Of a DNA stretch of 64,000 bases, positions 1-10,582 are shown one piece after another. The stretch covers positions 1 through 64,000 of the forward strand of contig NZ_JAALBX010000013.1 of the NCBI RefSeq assembly GCF_011077955.1. The letters are read 5' to 3'. The stretch is from Citrobacter freundii (GTDB lineage: Bacteria; Pseudomonadota; Gammaproteobacteria; Enterobacterales; Enterobacteriaceae). Positions within the stretch are counted from its first letter, which is position 1; the number at the start of each line of letters is the position of its first letter. The translations under genes and the position numbers were made by a program. Under the pieces are notes generated by a model that did not search any database, had not been told where the DNA came from, and was given only the letters and a program-made list of their open reading frames with translations.

Positions 1-454
1 GAAAGTTTTCAGGCAGCGATTCCCCAGCCCGGACTACTTTTCTGATATTTCCTTGAGGGCAACTAATTATTTCGTCGCCATTATCAAGTGCGCTTCCAAC
101 AAGCGCGGCCGAGCCACCAGATGTTTTTCCTGCTCCAGTGCTAATTTTCGCAGTGGTTCCATCCGGGTAACGAACTTCATCGCCTACGCGTGAAACATTC
201 CGCCATTTTCCTTGCTCTGTTTCGAGCTGTTGTCCGCTGTATTCACTGAAAACCGTTCCGCCATCGCGGGTTAAGCTGCCCTCTGTGGCGATCAGATAAG
301 ATGCTGTAACTGGATGCGCGAGATTATAGGCATTTTGCTTTTCGATAAGAGAGCGGGTTACATCATTCATTTCGGCGAGTTGTTCAGCTGTAAATAGTGG
401 CTGGTCAAAAGCTGCCAAAATTTCCGGTGTAAGGTCGTGGGTGTACTGTTTCAT
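1..454 (-). CDS. Partial PAAR-like / phage-type hypothetical protein (C-terminus off window)
   Basis: An open frame begins with ATG at 454 on the minus strand and is still open after 151 codons at the window edge. The first 50 residues are helical and charged. Residues about 85-135 read VGDEVRYPDGTTAKI, then a Gly/Ser-rich turn, then ALVGSALDNGD. This resembles the VGD...G...ALVGS..NGD pattern of PAAR-type spike proteins of type VI secretion systems and phage-like tails. It sits beside decayed phage-type sequence, so it belongs to the accessory part of the window. A PAAR role is inferred from motif shape only; it could be another phage or toxin-associated protein. Confidence 0.45.
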   Translation of the reverse strand, partial: MKQYTHDLTPEILAAFDQPLFTAEQLAEMNDVTRSLIEKQNAYNLAHPVTASYLIATEGSLTRDGGTVFSEYSGQQLETEQGKWRNVSRVGDEVRYPDGTTAKISTGAGKTSGGSAALVGSALDNGDEIISCPQGNIRKVVRAGESLPENF

Positions 455-613
455 AAGTCCCTTTATTTTTTATAGAAATAGTCAAAGAGATTATTTTACA
501 AACAATAACCACATGCGCAACAAGTATTGGACTTAAGTAAAACTGCGGTTCGTAACAGAAAGTTATCCGTTAAGGGGTGAGCATTAATCTTCAATAAATC
601 TCCTGCAGAGGAT

Positions 614-956
614 GTGATAGCAGGTGTAATGGCAAACACGGCGCCGGCAGTAGGGATTCTCGATAAAGCGGTTAGCATCACTCAGAAGTTGGCAAATAAC
701 AGTGATCAACTGGACATGGCTACGCTCAAACTTGAATTGGCTAATCTGATGGTTGAACTTGCCAATGCCAGAATCGAAGCGATGACCATGCAAACGCTTT
801 TGTTTATGCCGAGCAAAAGATCAAAAATCTTGAGGGGAATTTAAAAGATAAATCAACTTTCACCTTCAAAGATGGGCTTTACTGGAAGAGGGTGATTAAA
901 ATGCTTTTTGTCCGAAAGGCTATGAGGTTAATCAGATAAAAACGCACATGATTTAG
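614..956 (+). pseudogene. Frameshifted phage-type small protein with remnant zinc-ribbon end
   Basis: A GTG-started frame codes a coiled, Leu/Ala/Glu-rich N-terminus for about 57 residues and then loses sense. Shifting frame near 782 restores a plausible continuation (DDHANAFVYAEQKIKNLEG..., then FKDGLYWKR). A second shift near 893 restores FCPKGYEV...HMI before a stop at 954. That order (helical start, then a YWK box, then a CPxC-like box) recalls small phage or plasmid proteins that end in a zinc ribbon, here missing its second Cys pair. At least two frameshifts and a stop make it a decayed gene. The family is inferred from memory of the pattern. Confidence 0.45.
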
Positions 957-1176
957 TTTCCTGCGGGGCAGACCTAAAGCGCCTATTGGTCCTGCATAAA
1001 CTGTTTTTTTTCGACGTGATGGTTGATAAAAGCCAAACTCGCCATTTCCATGCCTAATTAACACTATGATCGAAGACTCCTGCCTTCCACACTAGACCAT
1101 CGCCAAATATTAGGGGCAGGTGGAATATATACGGTACGCAACGGGGAAGAGGCGGGGGCGCTTTTCCCCGGTATAC
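957..1176. other. Non-coding stretch between two decayed genes
   Basis: No convincing frame, RNA or operator is visible here. Together with the flanking broken genes it forms part of the degraded accessory segment upstream of rluB. Confidence 0.4.
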
Positions 1177-1654
1177 TTACGCCTCTGGCACTTTGTTAAT
1201 GGTGTTTCGTGCAGCACCTGTGAGGTGATGGATCTCGCTCTCTGTATGGCCTCCTTTATGCAATGCGCGGATCTGTTCGTTAACAAAAGTCTGGGCTACC
1301 GTTGTACGACTCAGAATGAGCGCTGCGGCAATCTGATTAGTAAGAGGCAGATCAAGCCTTAGATAGCTCATTTCTCTGCATATGCCGGCTGCTAAGCGCT
1401 TCGTTCGCTGTTTGTTTGCTGCCACCCACTATCCGCTTAAACTTATCGATCTCCATTGTTCCATTCTGAACGAGCGGGAGGTATGGGCGGATTTGATTCA
1501 TTATCACTTCTGCTTGCTTTCGACTATCAGCACCGAGAGTCAGACGCACAAAACTCGTTGAATCATTTAGTCTAAAGTTAGTGTAGTATGTGCGCCCACG
1601 AATCATTGTGTGTGACATCTTGTGTAAGACGTTGTTTACCCTGCTGTGTGCCAT
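1177..1654 (-). pseudogene. Integrase-like N-terminal fragment plus out-of-frame downstream piece
   Basis: Reading leftward from ATG 1654, a 100-codon frame contains a motif like the arm-binding N-terminus of phage tyrosine recombinases (RGRTYYTNFRL followed by VRLTLGADSRKQAEVI), then stops at 1352. A second frame overlapping it (1425 to 1177) continues with a helix-turn-helix-like segment ending HLTGAARNTINKV. One frameshift in the overlap would join them. No catalytic recombinase domain (R...HxxR...Y) is present, so this is at most a remnant. It lies about 100 bp from rluB, as expected for the edge of a degraded integrated element. The integrase assignment is tentative. Confidence 0.35.
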
Positions 1655-1755
1655 GAAAAATTTATAGATCAGTGAGTTAAGTTGTTATTTAAGCTAACTC
1701 ATTGTTTTTGAAAGTATACAAGACGCCTGGGAAGGCGACATTTGAAGGAAGCTCT

Positions 1756-2640
1756 ATGAGCGAAAAGCTACAGAAAGTACTGGCCCGCGCCGGTCATGGC
1801 TCACGCCGTGAACTCGAAACCATGATCTCTGCCGGTCGCGTTAGCGTCGATGGCAAAATTGCCACGCTTGGCGATCGGGTTGAGGTGAACAGTGCGCTGA
1901 AAATTCGTATTGATGGCCATCTGATTTCCATTAAAGAGTCAGCCGAGCAGATTTGCCGCGTGCTGGCGTATTACAAACCGGAAGGCGAGCTTTGCACGCG
2001 TAACGATCCGGAAGGTCGTCCGACGGTATTTGACCGTTTACCGAAACTGCGCGGCGCGCGCTGGATTGCAGTTGGGCGTCTTGACGTCAACACCTGCGGT
2101 TTGTTGCTGTTCACCACCGATGGTGAACTGGCGAATCGCCTGATGCACCCCAGCCGTGAAGTAGAACGTGAATATGCGGTGCGCGTATTCGGTGAAGTGG
2201 AAGAAAGCAAACTGAAAGATTTGGCGCGCGGCGTTCAACTTGAAGACGGTCCCGCAGCGTTTAAAACCATTAAATTTACCGGTGGTGAAGGCATTAACCA
2301 GTGGTATAACGTCACTCTGACAGAAGGGCGCAACCGTGAAGTGCGTCGTCTGTGGGAAGCGGTTGGCGTGCAGGTCAGCCGTTTGATTCGCGTGCGTTAT
2401 GGCGATATTTTACTGCCGAAAGGGCTGCCGCGCGGCGGCTATACCGAGCTTGATCTGGCACAAACCAACTACCTGCGCGAGCTGGTGGGCCTGGCGCCGG
2501 AAACCAGCAGTAAAGTGGCGGTAGAAAAAGATCGTCGTCGCATGAAAGCGAACCAGATTCGTCGTGCGGTGAAGCGTCACGGTCAGACGACCGCGCGCCG
2601 CGCCACCGGGCCTGCAGTTAAAAAATCCCGCGAGAAGTAA
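1756..2640 (+). CDS. rluB: 23S rRNA pseudouridine(2605) synthase RluB
   Basis: A 294-residue protein that would convert U2605 of 23S rRNA to pseudouridine in the cytoplasm. The N-terminus is an S4 RNA-binding domain (residues about 2-60), followed by the RsuA-family catalytic domain with the [17 protein letters not shown] motif that carries the catalytic Asp. A basic Arg/Lys-rich tail follows. The frame is open further upstream, but ATG 1756 is preceded by GAAGGAAGC and gives the E. coli-like N-terminus [13 protein letters not shown]. It is the first intact core gene after the decayed left edge; the usual upstream neighbours in E. coli (yciQ, yciO) are not seen. A hairpin terminator follows directly. 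Confidence 0.96.
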   Translation: MSEKLQKVLARAGHGSRRELETMISAGRVSVDGKIATLGDRVEVNSALKIRIDGHLISIKESAEQICRVLAYYKPEGELCTRNDPEGRPTVFDRLPKLRGARWIAVGRLDVNTCGLLLFTTDGELANRLMHPSREVEREYAVRVFGEVEESKLKDLARGVQLEDGPAAFKTIKFTGGEGINQWYNVTLTEGRNREVRRLWEAVGVQVSRLIRVRYGDILLPKGLPRGGYTELDLAQTNYLRELVGLAPETSSKVAVEKDRRRMKANQIRRAVKRHGQTTARRATGPAVKKSREK

Positions 2641-2656
2641 TGGTCTTGCCGGTGTG

Positions 2657-2690
2657 AAAAAAAGGTCGCGTTTATGCGGCCTTTTTTATT
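2657..2690 (+). terminator. Rho-independent terminator after rluB
   Basis: An A-rich left arm with AAGGTCGC pairs with GCGGCCTT across a TTTAT loop and is followed by a T run. It starts about 17 bp after the rluB stop. Confidence 0.8.
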
Positions 2691-2831
2691 GCCAACGGAA
2701 AACCACGTCCTGTGGGCGTGGTCATCATCTGGTTTTGGCTCTGCCTTATTGCCTTTAGATTTACATCTCACACGGCTGGCAGAGACGTCTTTTTAAGGGT
2801 TTTGGTACGCCCTTTCAGGGCATAATCAACA

Positions 2832-2856
2832 CCACCTGTTATGCAGGTGGTTTTTT
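2832..2856 (+). terminator. Isolated terminator-like hairpin
   Basis: CCACCTG (2832-2838) pairs perfectly with CAGGTGG (2844-2850) around a 5-nt loop, followed by TTTTTT. No intact gene lies just upstream on the plus strand, so it may end a lost or decayed transcription unit. The rest of 2691-3020 holds no intact gene; a short coding-like remnant (about 2934-3024) is described in the findings. Confidence 0.6.
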
Positions 2857-3020
2857 CGGCCAGTTCAACACCAAGCTCAAGGCGCGGTCATAAACCGGGC
2901 TGGATGTCCTGGTTTTCCCTCTCACATAACCGGCAGAGGTGGCGTTGAGGCTTTTTTGGCAGACCATGAGGCCGAGATCAGAGCCGCCTTCTTTGAAGCG
3001 AAAAAAGCGGCATTTCACTA

Positions 3021-3611
3021 TTAGTAATCAATTCCCATCTGCGCTTTCACCCCTGCGTCAAAGGCATGTTTAACAGGGCGTAATTCGCTTACCGTATCGG
3101 CCATCTCCAGAAGATCGCGATGGCAACCGCGTCCGGTAATAATAACCGTTTGGTGTTCCGGGCGTTCCTGGAGCGCATTTACCACCACCTCCAGCGGCAA
3201 ATAATCGTATGCCACCATATAGGTCAGCTCATCCAGCACGACCAGGTCAAGCGACGAGTCACGTAGCATACGCTCGGCGTGTTGCCACGCGTCAAGACAG
3301 GCGGCAGTGTCCGATTCGCGATTTTGCGTTTCCCAGGTAAAGCCGGTGGCCATGGCCTGAAACTCGACGCCATGCGGCTCAAGCAGATTGCGCTCGCCGT
3401 TGGGCCAGGTGCCTTTGATAAACTGCACCACGCCCGCTTTTTTACCATGGCCCACGGCGCGGGTGACGGTCCCGAACGCGGCGGTAGTTTTGCCTTTGCC
3501 GTTGCCGGTAAACACCATCAACAGGCCGCGCTCTTCCTGCGCATTCGCGATGCGCGCATCCACTTTATCTTTTACACGCTGTTGGCGCTGCTGGTAACGC
3601 TCGTCACTCAT
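3021..3611 (-). CDS. cobA: Cob(I)yrinic acid a,c-diamide adenosyltransferase
   Basis: A 196-residue CobA/BtuR-type corrinoid adenosyltransferase, transferring the 5'-deoxyadenosyl group of ATP to cob(I)alamin for B12 salvage and synthesis. Residues 36-43 are the P-loop GNGKGKTT, with the family's reversed ATP orientation known for CobA. The conserved VVLDELTYMV segment lies near residue 125 and TGRGCH near 160. Length matches the E. coli enzyme (196). It overlaps the end of yciK by 4 bp (ATGA), so the two are translationally coupled in a yciK-cobA unit. Nothing appears broken. Confidence 0.96.
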   Translation of the reverse strand: MSDERYQQRQQRVKDKVDARIANAQEERGLLMVFTGNGKGKTTAAFGTVTRAVGHGKKAGVVQFIKGTWPNGERNLLEPHGVEFQAMATGFTWETQNRESDTAACLDAWQHAERMLRDSSLDLVVLDELTYMVAYDYLPLEVVVNALQERPEHQTVIITGRGCHRDLLEMADTVSELRPVKHAFDAGVKAQMGIDY

Positions 3612-4369
3612 TCGGAAATTCCTGGTTTTCGGTTAGGTTGGGCATCAAAAGTCATGCCGGTTTTGCGGCGGCTGTCATCGCCCATTAGCCACAAATAAAG
3701 CGGCATCAGATCGCGCGGCGATTTAAGTTTATTCGGATCTTCTGTCGGAAACGCGCTGGCGCGCATCGCGGTGCGTGTGCCGCCAGGGTTGATACAGTTG
3801 ACGCGCAAATTACGATGGGCGTACTCCTCCGCCAGCACCTGCATCATGCCTTCGGTAGCGAATTTGGATACCGCATAGGCTCCCCAGCCCGCGCGGCCCT
3901 GACGGCCTACGCTTGAGGAAGTAAACACCAGCGAGCCGGCGTCTGATTTGAGCAGCAAGGGCAGCAGTGCCTGTGTCAGAAAGAACGTGGTATTCACGTT
4001 CACTTGCATAACATGCAGCCAGCTTTCCGGCGTCTGTTCATTCATAGGGCGCACTTCGCCTAACGCGCCTGCGTTATGCAGCACGCCATCAAGGCGTGGC
4101 ACCTGCTCGCTAATTTGCTGAGCTAACGCTTCGCATTGCTCCGGCGTGGCGCTTGCATAATCAAGAATAAACCAGAGCGGCAACGGATAACCCTGTTGGT
4201 GAATACGCTGCGCGACGGCGTCTAATTTTTGTTCGTTGCGTCCTAACAAAATCACCTGCGCGCCGTACTGGGCGTAAGTAATCGCCGCTTCTCGCCCGAT
4301 ACCGTCGCTGGCGCCCGTGACCAAAATAATGCGGTTTTGCAGCAAATCGCGTTGAGGTTGATAGTGCAC
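3608..4369 (-). CDS. yciK: Short-chain dehydrogenase/reductase YciK
   Basis: A 253-residue classical SDR oxidoreductase. The TGASDGIG cofactor-binding motif is at residues 18-25, an NAG motif (HNAGAL) near 95, and the catalytic Tyr-x3-Lys (YAVSK) near 165 after SSSVGRQG. The physiological substrate is not established. It is the first gene of a two-gene unit with cobA (4-bp overlap), an arrangement shared with E. coli. The 250-bp gap to sohB, divergent to this gene, must hold its promoter. Confidence 0.94.
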   Translation of the reverse strand: MHYQPQRDLLQNRIILVTGASDGIGREAAITYAQYGAQVILLGRNEQKLDAVAQRIHQQGYPLPLWFILDYASATPEQCEALAQQISEQVPRLDGVLHNAGALGEVRPMNEQTPESWLHVMQVNVNTTFFLTQALLPLLLKSDAGSLVFTSSSVGRQGRAGWGAYAVSKFATEGMMQVLAEEYAHRNLRVNCINPGGTRTAMRASAFPTEDPNKLKSPRDLMPLYLWLMGDDSRRKTGMTFDAQPNRKPGISE

Positions 4370-4620
4370 AAATCACTCCTGAGCAGACTGCGTGCTCGCG
4401 ATACGTTTCTTTTCACAATGATTTAACGTGTTATGCCTGATTATGCCTGCTATTTCAATCAGCCATCCGTCCAGCAAAGCCCGATTTAACATTTTGAAAT
4501 CATTTATACAACGCTAAATTCTGGAAGATATATTCCGGGAAAACCACGTCAGGGGAGACTCAACGACGGTGAGCCGTTAAACTGAACGTCATTTTTGGAT
4601 GTGTAATCAAGGCGGATGTT

Positions 4621-5670
4621 GTGGATCTACTTTCTGAATACGGTTTGTTTTTAGCCAAAATAGCAACGGTAGTTATCGCCATTGCGATTGTGGCGACCAT
4701 CATCGTGAATGTCGCTCAGCGCAGGAAACAACAGCGCGGAGAGCTGCGCGTGACGCGCTTGAGCGAACAGTATAAGGACATGCAGGAAGAGATGGCGGTT
4801 TCGCTGCTTGATCCGCACCAACAGAAGCTCTGGCATAAAGCCCAGAAGAAAAAACTCAAGCAGGAAGCTAAAGCGGCGAAAGCACAGGCAAAGCAGGGCA
4901 AGCCGGTGGCTGACGGGCGTGCCAAACTCTATGTGCTCGATTTTAAAGGCAGCATGGACGCACACGAAGTTACCTCGCTGCGTGAAGAGGTAACGGCGGT
5001 ATTAGCCGTCGCGACCCCGCAGGATGAAGTGCTGGTGCGTCTTGAAAGCCCCGGTGGCGTGGTCCACGGTTATGGTCTTGCGGCATCGCAACTGCAACGC
5101 CTGCGCGAACGCGGTATTCCATTAACTGTCGCCGTGGATAAAGTCGCCGCCAGCGGCGGGTATATGATGGCCTGTGTTGCCAGCCATATCGTGGCAGCCC
5201 CCTTTGCCATCGTCGGCTCGATTGGCGTGGTTGCGCAAATCCCGAACTTCAATCGCCTGTTAAAACGTAACGATATCGACGTCGAACTGCACACCGCCGG
5301 GCAGTATAAACGTACGTTGACGCTCTTTGGTGAAAACACCGAAGAAGGCCGCGAGAAGTTTCGTGAAGACCTGAACGATACCCACCTGCTGTTTAAACAT
5401 TTTGTCAAAGAGATGCGCCCGACCCTGAATATCGACGAGGTAGCAACCGGTGAGCACTGGTACGGCGTGCAGGCGATAGATAAAGGCCTTGTTGATGCCA
5501 TCAGCACCAGTGACGATCTGATCCTTGAAAAAATGAAATCGCGTGAAGTCGTGGGCGTGCGTTATATGCGTCGCAAAAAAATGATGGACCGTTTTACCGG
5601 CAGCGCGACAGAAAGCATCGACAGGCTATTACTGCGTTGGTGGCAGCGTGGCGAAAAACCGCTTCTGTAA
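4621..5670 (+). CDS. sohB: Probable inner-membrane protease SohB (S49 family)
   Basis: A 349-residue S49 peptidase of the signal peptide peptidase A family. One N-terminal transmembrane segment (about 8-30) is followed by a Lys/Ala/Gln-rich helix (70-95) and the protease domain. That domain has SPGGVVHGYG near residue 143 and the catalytic Ser within DKVAASGGYMMA near 175. The start is GTG at 4621, preceded by AAGGCGG, and matches the E. coli N-terminus. In E. coli, extra SohB suppresses loss of the periplasmic protease HtrA; the natural substrate is unknown. It stands alone, divergent from yciK. Confidence 0.94.
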   Translation: MDLLSEYGLFLAKIATVVIAIAIVATIIVNVAQRRKQQRGELRVTRLSEQYKDMQEEMAVSLLDPHQQKLWHKAQKKKLKQEAKAAKAQAKQGKPVADGRAKLYVLDFKGSMDAHEVTSLREEVTAVLAVATPQDEVLVRLESPGGVVHGYGLAASQLQRLRERGIPLTVAVDKVAASGGYMMACVASHIVAAPFAIVGSIGVVAQIPNFNRLLKRNDIDVELHTAGQYKRTLTLFGENTEEGREKFREDLNDTHLLFKHFVKEMRPTLNIDEVATGEHWYGVQAIDKGLVDAISTSDDLILEKMKSREVVGVRYMRRKKMMDRFTGSATESIDRLLLRWWQRGEKPLL

Positions 5671-5856
5671 GCCAGGGATAAAGGTGTGGCGAGCAAAAAT
5701 TCGCCTGCCGTAAAGGCGGCATTGATGTCACCTTTACGGGAATAATAAAAGCGCGAGTAATGCCGACCTGCCTGTTCTGTTATCGGGAATTCGCAATAAT
5801 AGGGCAGAGCCACACTTTTGATGACTCGCCCACAGAACCTGGATTTTTACGCACAA

Positions 5857-5884
5857 ATAAAAGAGGCCATACGGCCTCTTTTTA
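5857..5884. terminator. Bidirectional terminator between sohB and yciN
   Basis: AAGAGGCC (5861-5868) pairs with GGCCTCTT (5873-5880) with A-rich and T-rich flanks on both sides, serving the convergent genes. It overlaps the last codons of yciN. Confidence 0.8.
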
Positions 5885-6133
5885 ATCCTGCAAACGGTAC
5901 TTTTCAGACAGCTCATGGGCCAGGTATTTGAACATATTAAATACCGCCGTGCTTTTCGCCGTCGGCAACCCTTGCTCATCGAGGAAGTAGTCACCGCGAA
6001 ATACCAGAACGCCATTTTTTTGCTCAACGTCAGTCGCCACTATTCCGGCGATATAATCATCATGTTCGACGATAAGCGCATTGGCTGTTGCGAGCAGTGT
6101 TTTTTTGTCAATCGGTTGAATTGTCTTTTGCAT
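5882..6133 (-). CDS. yciN: DUF2498 family protein YciN
   Basis: An 83-residue cytoplasmic protein of the DUF2498 family, matching E. coli YciN in length and sequence ([22 protein letters not shown]). It is small, mixed charged, with no membrane segment or signal. The function is not established. Its stop lies inside the shared terminator hairpin, and ATG 6133 follows GGAGTGAG on the minus strand. It is divergent from topA. Confidence 0.92.
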   Translation of the reverse strand: MQKTIQPIDKKTLLATANALIVEHDDYIAGIVATDVEQKNGVLVFRGDYFLDEQGLPTAKSTAVFNMFKYLAHELSEKYRLQD

Positions 6134-6250
6134 TTCTCACTCCTTACAAACTGCGCGTAGTGTACGCCGCGTCTGGTGTCAGGCGCAAATTTTCCCACAT
6201 CGACGTTGTGGAATTCCTTACACTGACAAATTGGCGTCGATGCACAAGGC

Positions 6251-6460
6251 ATGCTAATAAAGTTGCGTAACGGATTATATCAGGTAGAGTGTGACGCTTT
6301 CGCAAATCTGGCGACAGAATTGCTTGACATTCGACCAGACTTTCGTCGTGCTATATCGTCACTGCACGGAAAACCCTGCTTTCTCAACCACCTGAAAGTG
6401 CGCATGGCCGCCGTGGTTAAAGAAGCAGGGTTGAATTCCTTTGAAGCTATCGCAATATAA
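6251..6460 (+). CDS. Candidate small ORF upstream of topA (69 aa)
   Basis: An ATG-to-TAA frame of 69 codons fills most of the gap before topA. The product is mixed, with a likely C-terminal helix (KVRMAAVVKEAG) and two cysteines. I do not recognise a family. The ribosome site is poor: AAGG sits only one base from the ATG. In E. coli the corresponding region carries the topA promoters, so the frame may be fortuitous. Support is limited to its length and reasonable codons. The rest of 6134-6532 should contain the topA promoters, which I could not place firmly. Confidence 0.25.
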   Translation: MLIKLRNGLYQVECDAFANLATELLDIRPDFRRAISSLHGKPCFLNHLKVRMAAVVKEAGLNSFEAIAI

Positions 6461-6532
6461 TCAGGCGTATAGCCCGCTAAAGCGAGTTATCATTCGACGT
6501 CATTTGGAAGAATCAACCAGGTAAAGGTGAAT

Positions 6533-9139
6533 ATGGGTAAAGCTCTCGTTATCGTTGAGTCCCCGGCAAAAGCCAAAACGATTAACAAGTATCTCGGCAA
6601 TGACTACGTGGTTAAGTCCAGCGTTGGTCATATCCGTGATTTGCCGACAAGCGGATCAACCCAGAAAAAGAGCGCTGACTCTGCCTCCACCAAAACGGCT
6701 AAAACCGGTAAAAAAGTCAAAAAGGATGAGCGCGGCGCGTTAGTCAATCGCATGGGCGTCGATCCGTGGCATGACTGGGAAGCACAGTACGAAGTGCTGC
6801 CGGGCAAAGAGAAAGTTGTCTCTGAACTGAAATCGTTAGCTGAAAAAGCGGACCACATTTATCTCGCAACCGACCTTGACCGCGAAGGGGAGGCCATTGC
6901 ATGGCACCTGCGGGAAGTGATCGGCGGTGACGACTCCCGCTACAGCCGCGTTGTGTTCAACGAAATTACCAAAAATGCGATTCGTCAGGCGTTCGAAAAG
7001 CCGGGCGAGCTGAATATTGACCGGGTTAACGCTCAACAGGCGCGTCGTTTTATGGACCGCGTGGTGGGCTACATGGTTTCTCCTCTGTTGTGGAAGAAAA
7101 TTGCCCGTGGTCTTTCCGCAGGCCGCGTACAGTCCGTTGCGGTGCGCCTGGTAGTCGAGCGTGAGCGCGAAATTAAAGCGTTTGTACCGGAAGAATACTG
7201 GGAAGTGGATGCCGCGCTGACGACGCCGAAAGGCGATGCGTTGCAAGTGGAAGTGACCCATCAGAACGACAAGCCGTTCCGCCCGGTTAACCGTGATCAA
7301 ACCATGGCGGCAGTGAGCCTGCTTGAGAAAGCGCGCTACACCTTGCTTGAGCGTGAAGATAAGCCCACCAGCAGCAAGCCTGGCGCGCCGTTTATCACCT
7401 CTACGCTTCAACAGGCCGCCAGCACGCGTCTCGGTTTTGGCGTGAAGAAAACCATGATGATGGCCCAGCGTCTTTATGAAGCGGGTTACATCACCTATAT
7501 GCGTACCGACTCCACCAACCTGAGCCAGGATGCGGTGAATATGGTGCGCGACTATATTAAGGACGAATTCGGCAAGAAATATCTGCCAGAATCGCCCCTG
7601 CAGTACGCCAGCAAAGACAACTCTCAGGAAGCGCACGAAGCGATTCGTCCTTCCGATGTGAATGTGGTGGCGGATGCGTTAAAAGACATGGAAAGCGATG
7701 CGCAGAAACTCTACCAGTTGATTTGGCGTCAGTTTGTGGCCTGTCAGATGACACCGGCCCAATACGACTCCACGACGCTTACCGTAGAAGCCGGCGATTT
7801 CCGCCTGAAAGCACGTGGCCGCACGTTGCGTTTCGACGGTTGGACTAAAGTTATGCCGGCGCTGCGCAAAGGGGATGAAGACCGTACGCTGCCTGCCGTT
7901 GAAGCTGGCGATGCGCTGTCGTTAGTTGAGCTGACTCCTGCACAGCACTTCACCAAGCCGCCTGCGCGTTTTAGCGAAGCGTCCCTGGTTAAAGAGCTGG
8001 AAAAACGGGGCATTGGTCGTCCGTCAACTTACGCGTCGATTATTTCCACCATTCAGGATCGTGGCTATGTGCGGGTTGAAAACCGTCGTTTCTATGCTGA
8101 AAAAATGGGTGAAATCGTCACCGATCGCCTGGAAGAAAATTTCCGCGAACTGATGAATTACGATTTTACCGCGCAGATGGAAAGCAGCCTCGACCAGGTG
8201 GCTAACCACCAGGCGGAATGGAAAGCGGTGCTTGATAACTTCTTCGGCGATTTTACCCGTCAGTTAGATACGGCGGAAAAAGATCCGCAAGAAGGCGGAA
8301 TGCGCCCCAACCAGATGGTGTTGACCACCATCGATTGCCCGACGTGTGGTCGCGAAATGGGCATTCGTACTGCGAGCACGGGCGTTTTCCTCGGTTGTTC
8401 TGGTTATGCGCTGTCGCCAAAAGAGCGCTGCAAAACCACCATCAACCTGGTGCCGGAAAACGAAGTGCTGAACGTGCTGGAAGGCGAAGACGCGGAAACC
8501 AACGCGCTGCGCGCCAAACGTCGTTGCCAAAAATGCGGTACGGCGATGGACAGCTACCTCATCGATCCGAAGCGTAAAATCCACGTCTGCGGCAACAACC
8601 CGACCTGCGACGGCTACGAGATTGAAGAAGGTGAGTTCCGCATCAAAGGCTACGATGGCCCGATTGTGGAATGCGAGAAGTGCGGTTCGGAAATGCATCT
8701 GCGTATGGGCCGTTTTGGTAAATACATGGCGTGCACTAACGAAGAGTGTAAAAACACCCGTAAGATCCTACGCAATGGCGATGTTGCGCCACCGAAAGAG
8801 GATCCGGTTCCGTTGCCTGAATTAGCGTGTGAAAAATCGGACGCGTATTTCGTTTTACGCGACGGTGCGGCGGGCGTTTTCCTGGCTGCAAACACGTTCC
8901 CTAAATCACGTGAAACCCGGGCGCCGCTGGTGGAAGAATTGCACCGTTTCCGCGATCGTCTGCCGGAAAAACTGCGCTACCTGGCCGATGCCCCGCAGAA
9001 CGATCCGGAAGGCAACCCGGCGGTAGTACGCTTTAGCCGCAAAACCAAGCAACAGTATGTGGCGTCTGAAAAAGCAGGCAAAGCCACCGGTTGGTCTGCG
9101 TTTTATGTTGACGGCAAATGGGTTGAAGGCAAAAAATAA
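6533..9139 (+). CDS. topA: DNA topoisomerase I
   Basis: An 868-residue type IA topoisomerase that relaxes negative supercoils by a transient 5'-phosphotyrosyl link. The Toprim domain opens with [10 protein letters not shown] and contains the acidic DLDREGEA motif near residue 112. The active-site Tyr lies in [11 protein letters not shown] near residue 323. The C-terminal third has three Cys4 zinc ribbons (CPTCG...C, CQKCG...C, CEKCG...C) and a basic end. ATG 6533 is preferred over the in-frame GTG at 6527 because it gives the canonical [13 protein letters not shown] start with GGTAAAGG upstream. Slightly longer than E. coli TopA (865). Confidence 0.97.
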   Translation: MGKALVIVESPAKAKTINKYLGNDYVVKSSVGHIRDLPTSGSTQKKSADSASTKTAKTGKKVKKDERGALVNRMGVDPWHDWEAQYEVLPGKEKVVSELKSLAEKADHIYLATDLDREGEAIAWHLREVIGGDDSRYSRVVFNEITKNAIRQAFEKPGELNIDRVNAQQARRFMDRVVGYMVSPLLWKKIARGLSAGRVQSVAVRLVVEREREIKAFVPEEYWEVDAALTTPKGDALQVEVTHQNDKPFRPVNRDQTMAAVSLLEKARYTLLEREDKPTSSKPGAPFITSTLQQAASTRLGFGVKKTMMMAQRLYEAGYITYMRTDSTNLSQDAVNMVRDYIKDEFGKKYLPESPLQYASKDNSQEAHEAIRPSDVNVVADALKDMESDAQKLYQLIWRQFVACQMTPAQYDSTTLTVEAGDFRLKARGRTLRFDGWTKVMPALRKGDEDRTLPAVEAGDALSLVELTPAQHFTKPPARFSEASLVKELEKRGIGRPSTYASIISTIQDRGYVRVENRRFYAEKMGEIVTDRLEENFRELMNYDFTAQMESSLDQVANHQAEWKAVLDNFFGDFTRQLDTAEKDPQEGGMRPNQMVLTTIDCPTCGREMGIRTASTGVFLGCSGYALSPKERCKTTINLVPENEVLNVLEGEDAETNALRAKRRCQKCGTAMDSYLIDPKRKIHVCGNNPTCDGYEIEEGEFRIKGYDGPIVECEKCGSEMHLRMGRFGKYMACTNEECKNTRKILRNGDVAPPKEDPVPLPELACEKSDAYFVLRDGAAGVFLAANTFPKSRETRAPLVEELHRFRDRLPEKLRYLADAPQNDPEGNPAVVRFSRKTKQQYVASEKAGKATGWSAFYVDGKWVEGKK

Positions 9140-9156
9140 CTTGCTGTAATACTGAG

Positions 9157-9189
9157 CAAAAAAGGGCCGGAGAAATCTGGCCCTTTTTA
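9157..9189 (+). terminator. Rho-independent terminator after topA
   Basis: AAAAAGGGCC pairs with GGCCCTTTTT across an 11-nt interior, followed by T-rich sequence, about 20 bp after the topA stop. Confidence 0.8.
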
Positions 9190-9274
9190 TTTATAACGGG
9201 GTTATTATTTATTTTCATCACCTATACACGGAAGATATAAATGATATAGTGGTTATAGTTAACCTCTTTTTTAG

Positions 9275-10303
<1,029 letters not shown>

Positions 10304-10364
10304 ATTTCCCCGCCGGGTATAACGGTTACGGCTATTTAACAGCACGCTTGCGATTAAAAGCATC

Positions 10365-10393
10365 AAAGCCCACTTACATTAAGTGGGCTTTGT
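10365..10393 (+). terminator. Terminator after cysB
   Basis: AAAGCCCACTT (10365-10375) and AAGTGGGCTTT (10381-10391) pair perfectly around a 5-nt loop. Confidence 0.75.
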
Positions 10394-10582
10394 GTCGCTT
10401 ACGGGTGACAAAAATAGAAACGAATTGTCGTTCACGCAACTCTCGTGTTTCGATTATTTATTTCACGTCAAATGATTGAATATTTCAGACTGGAGAATGC
10501 GTAAATCCACTGGATCTTTCGTCACTTTTTAATTAGGATTTGTCCTATCTTTTGATTAATTCTAACGATTGTTTGGTGAGAA

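Noticed and set aside
6836-7636. 266-codon frame on the minus strand inside topA
   Set aside because: Shadow of topA; the plus-strand protein is a full-length known enzyme and the shadow has no family features.
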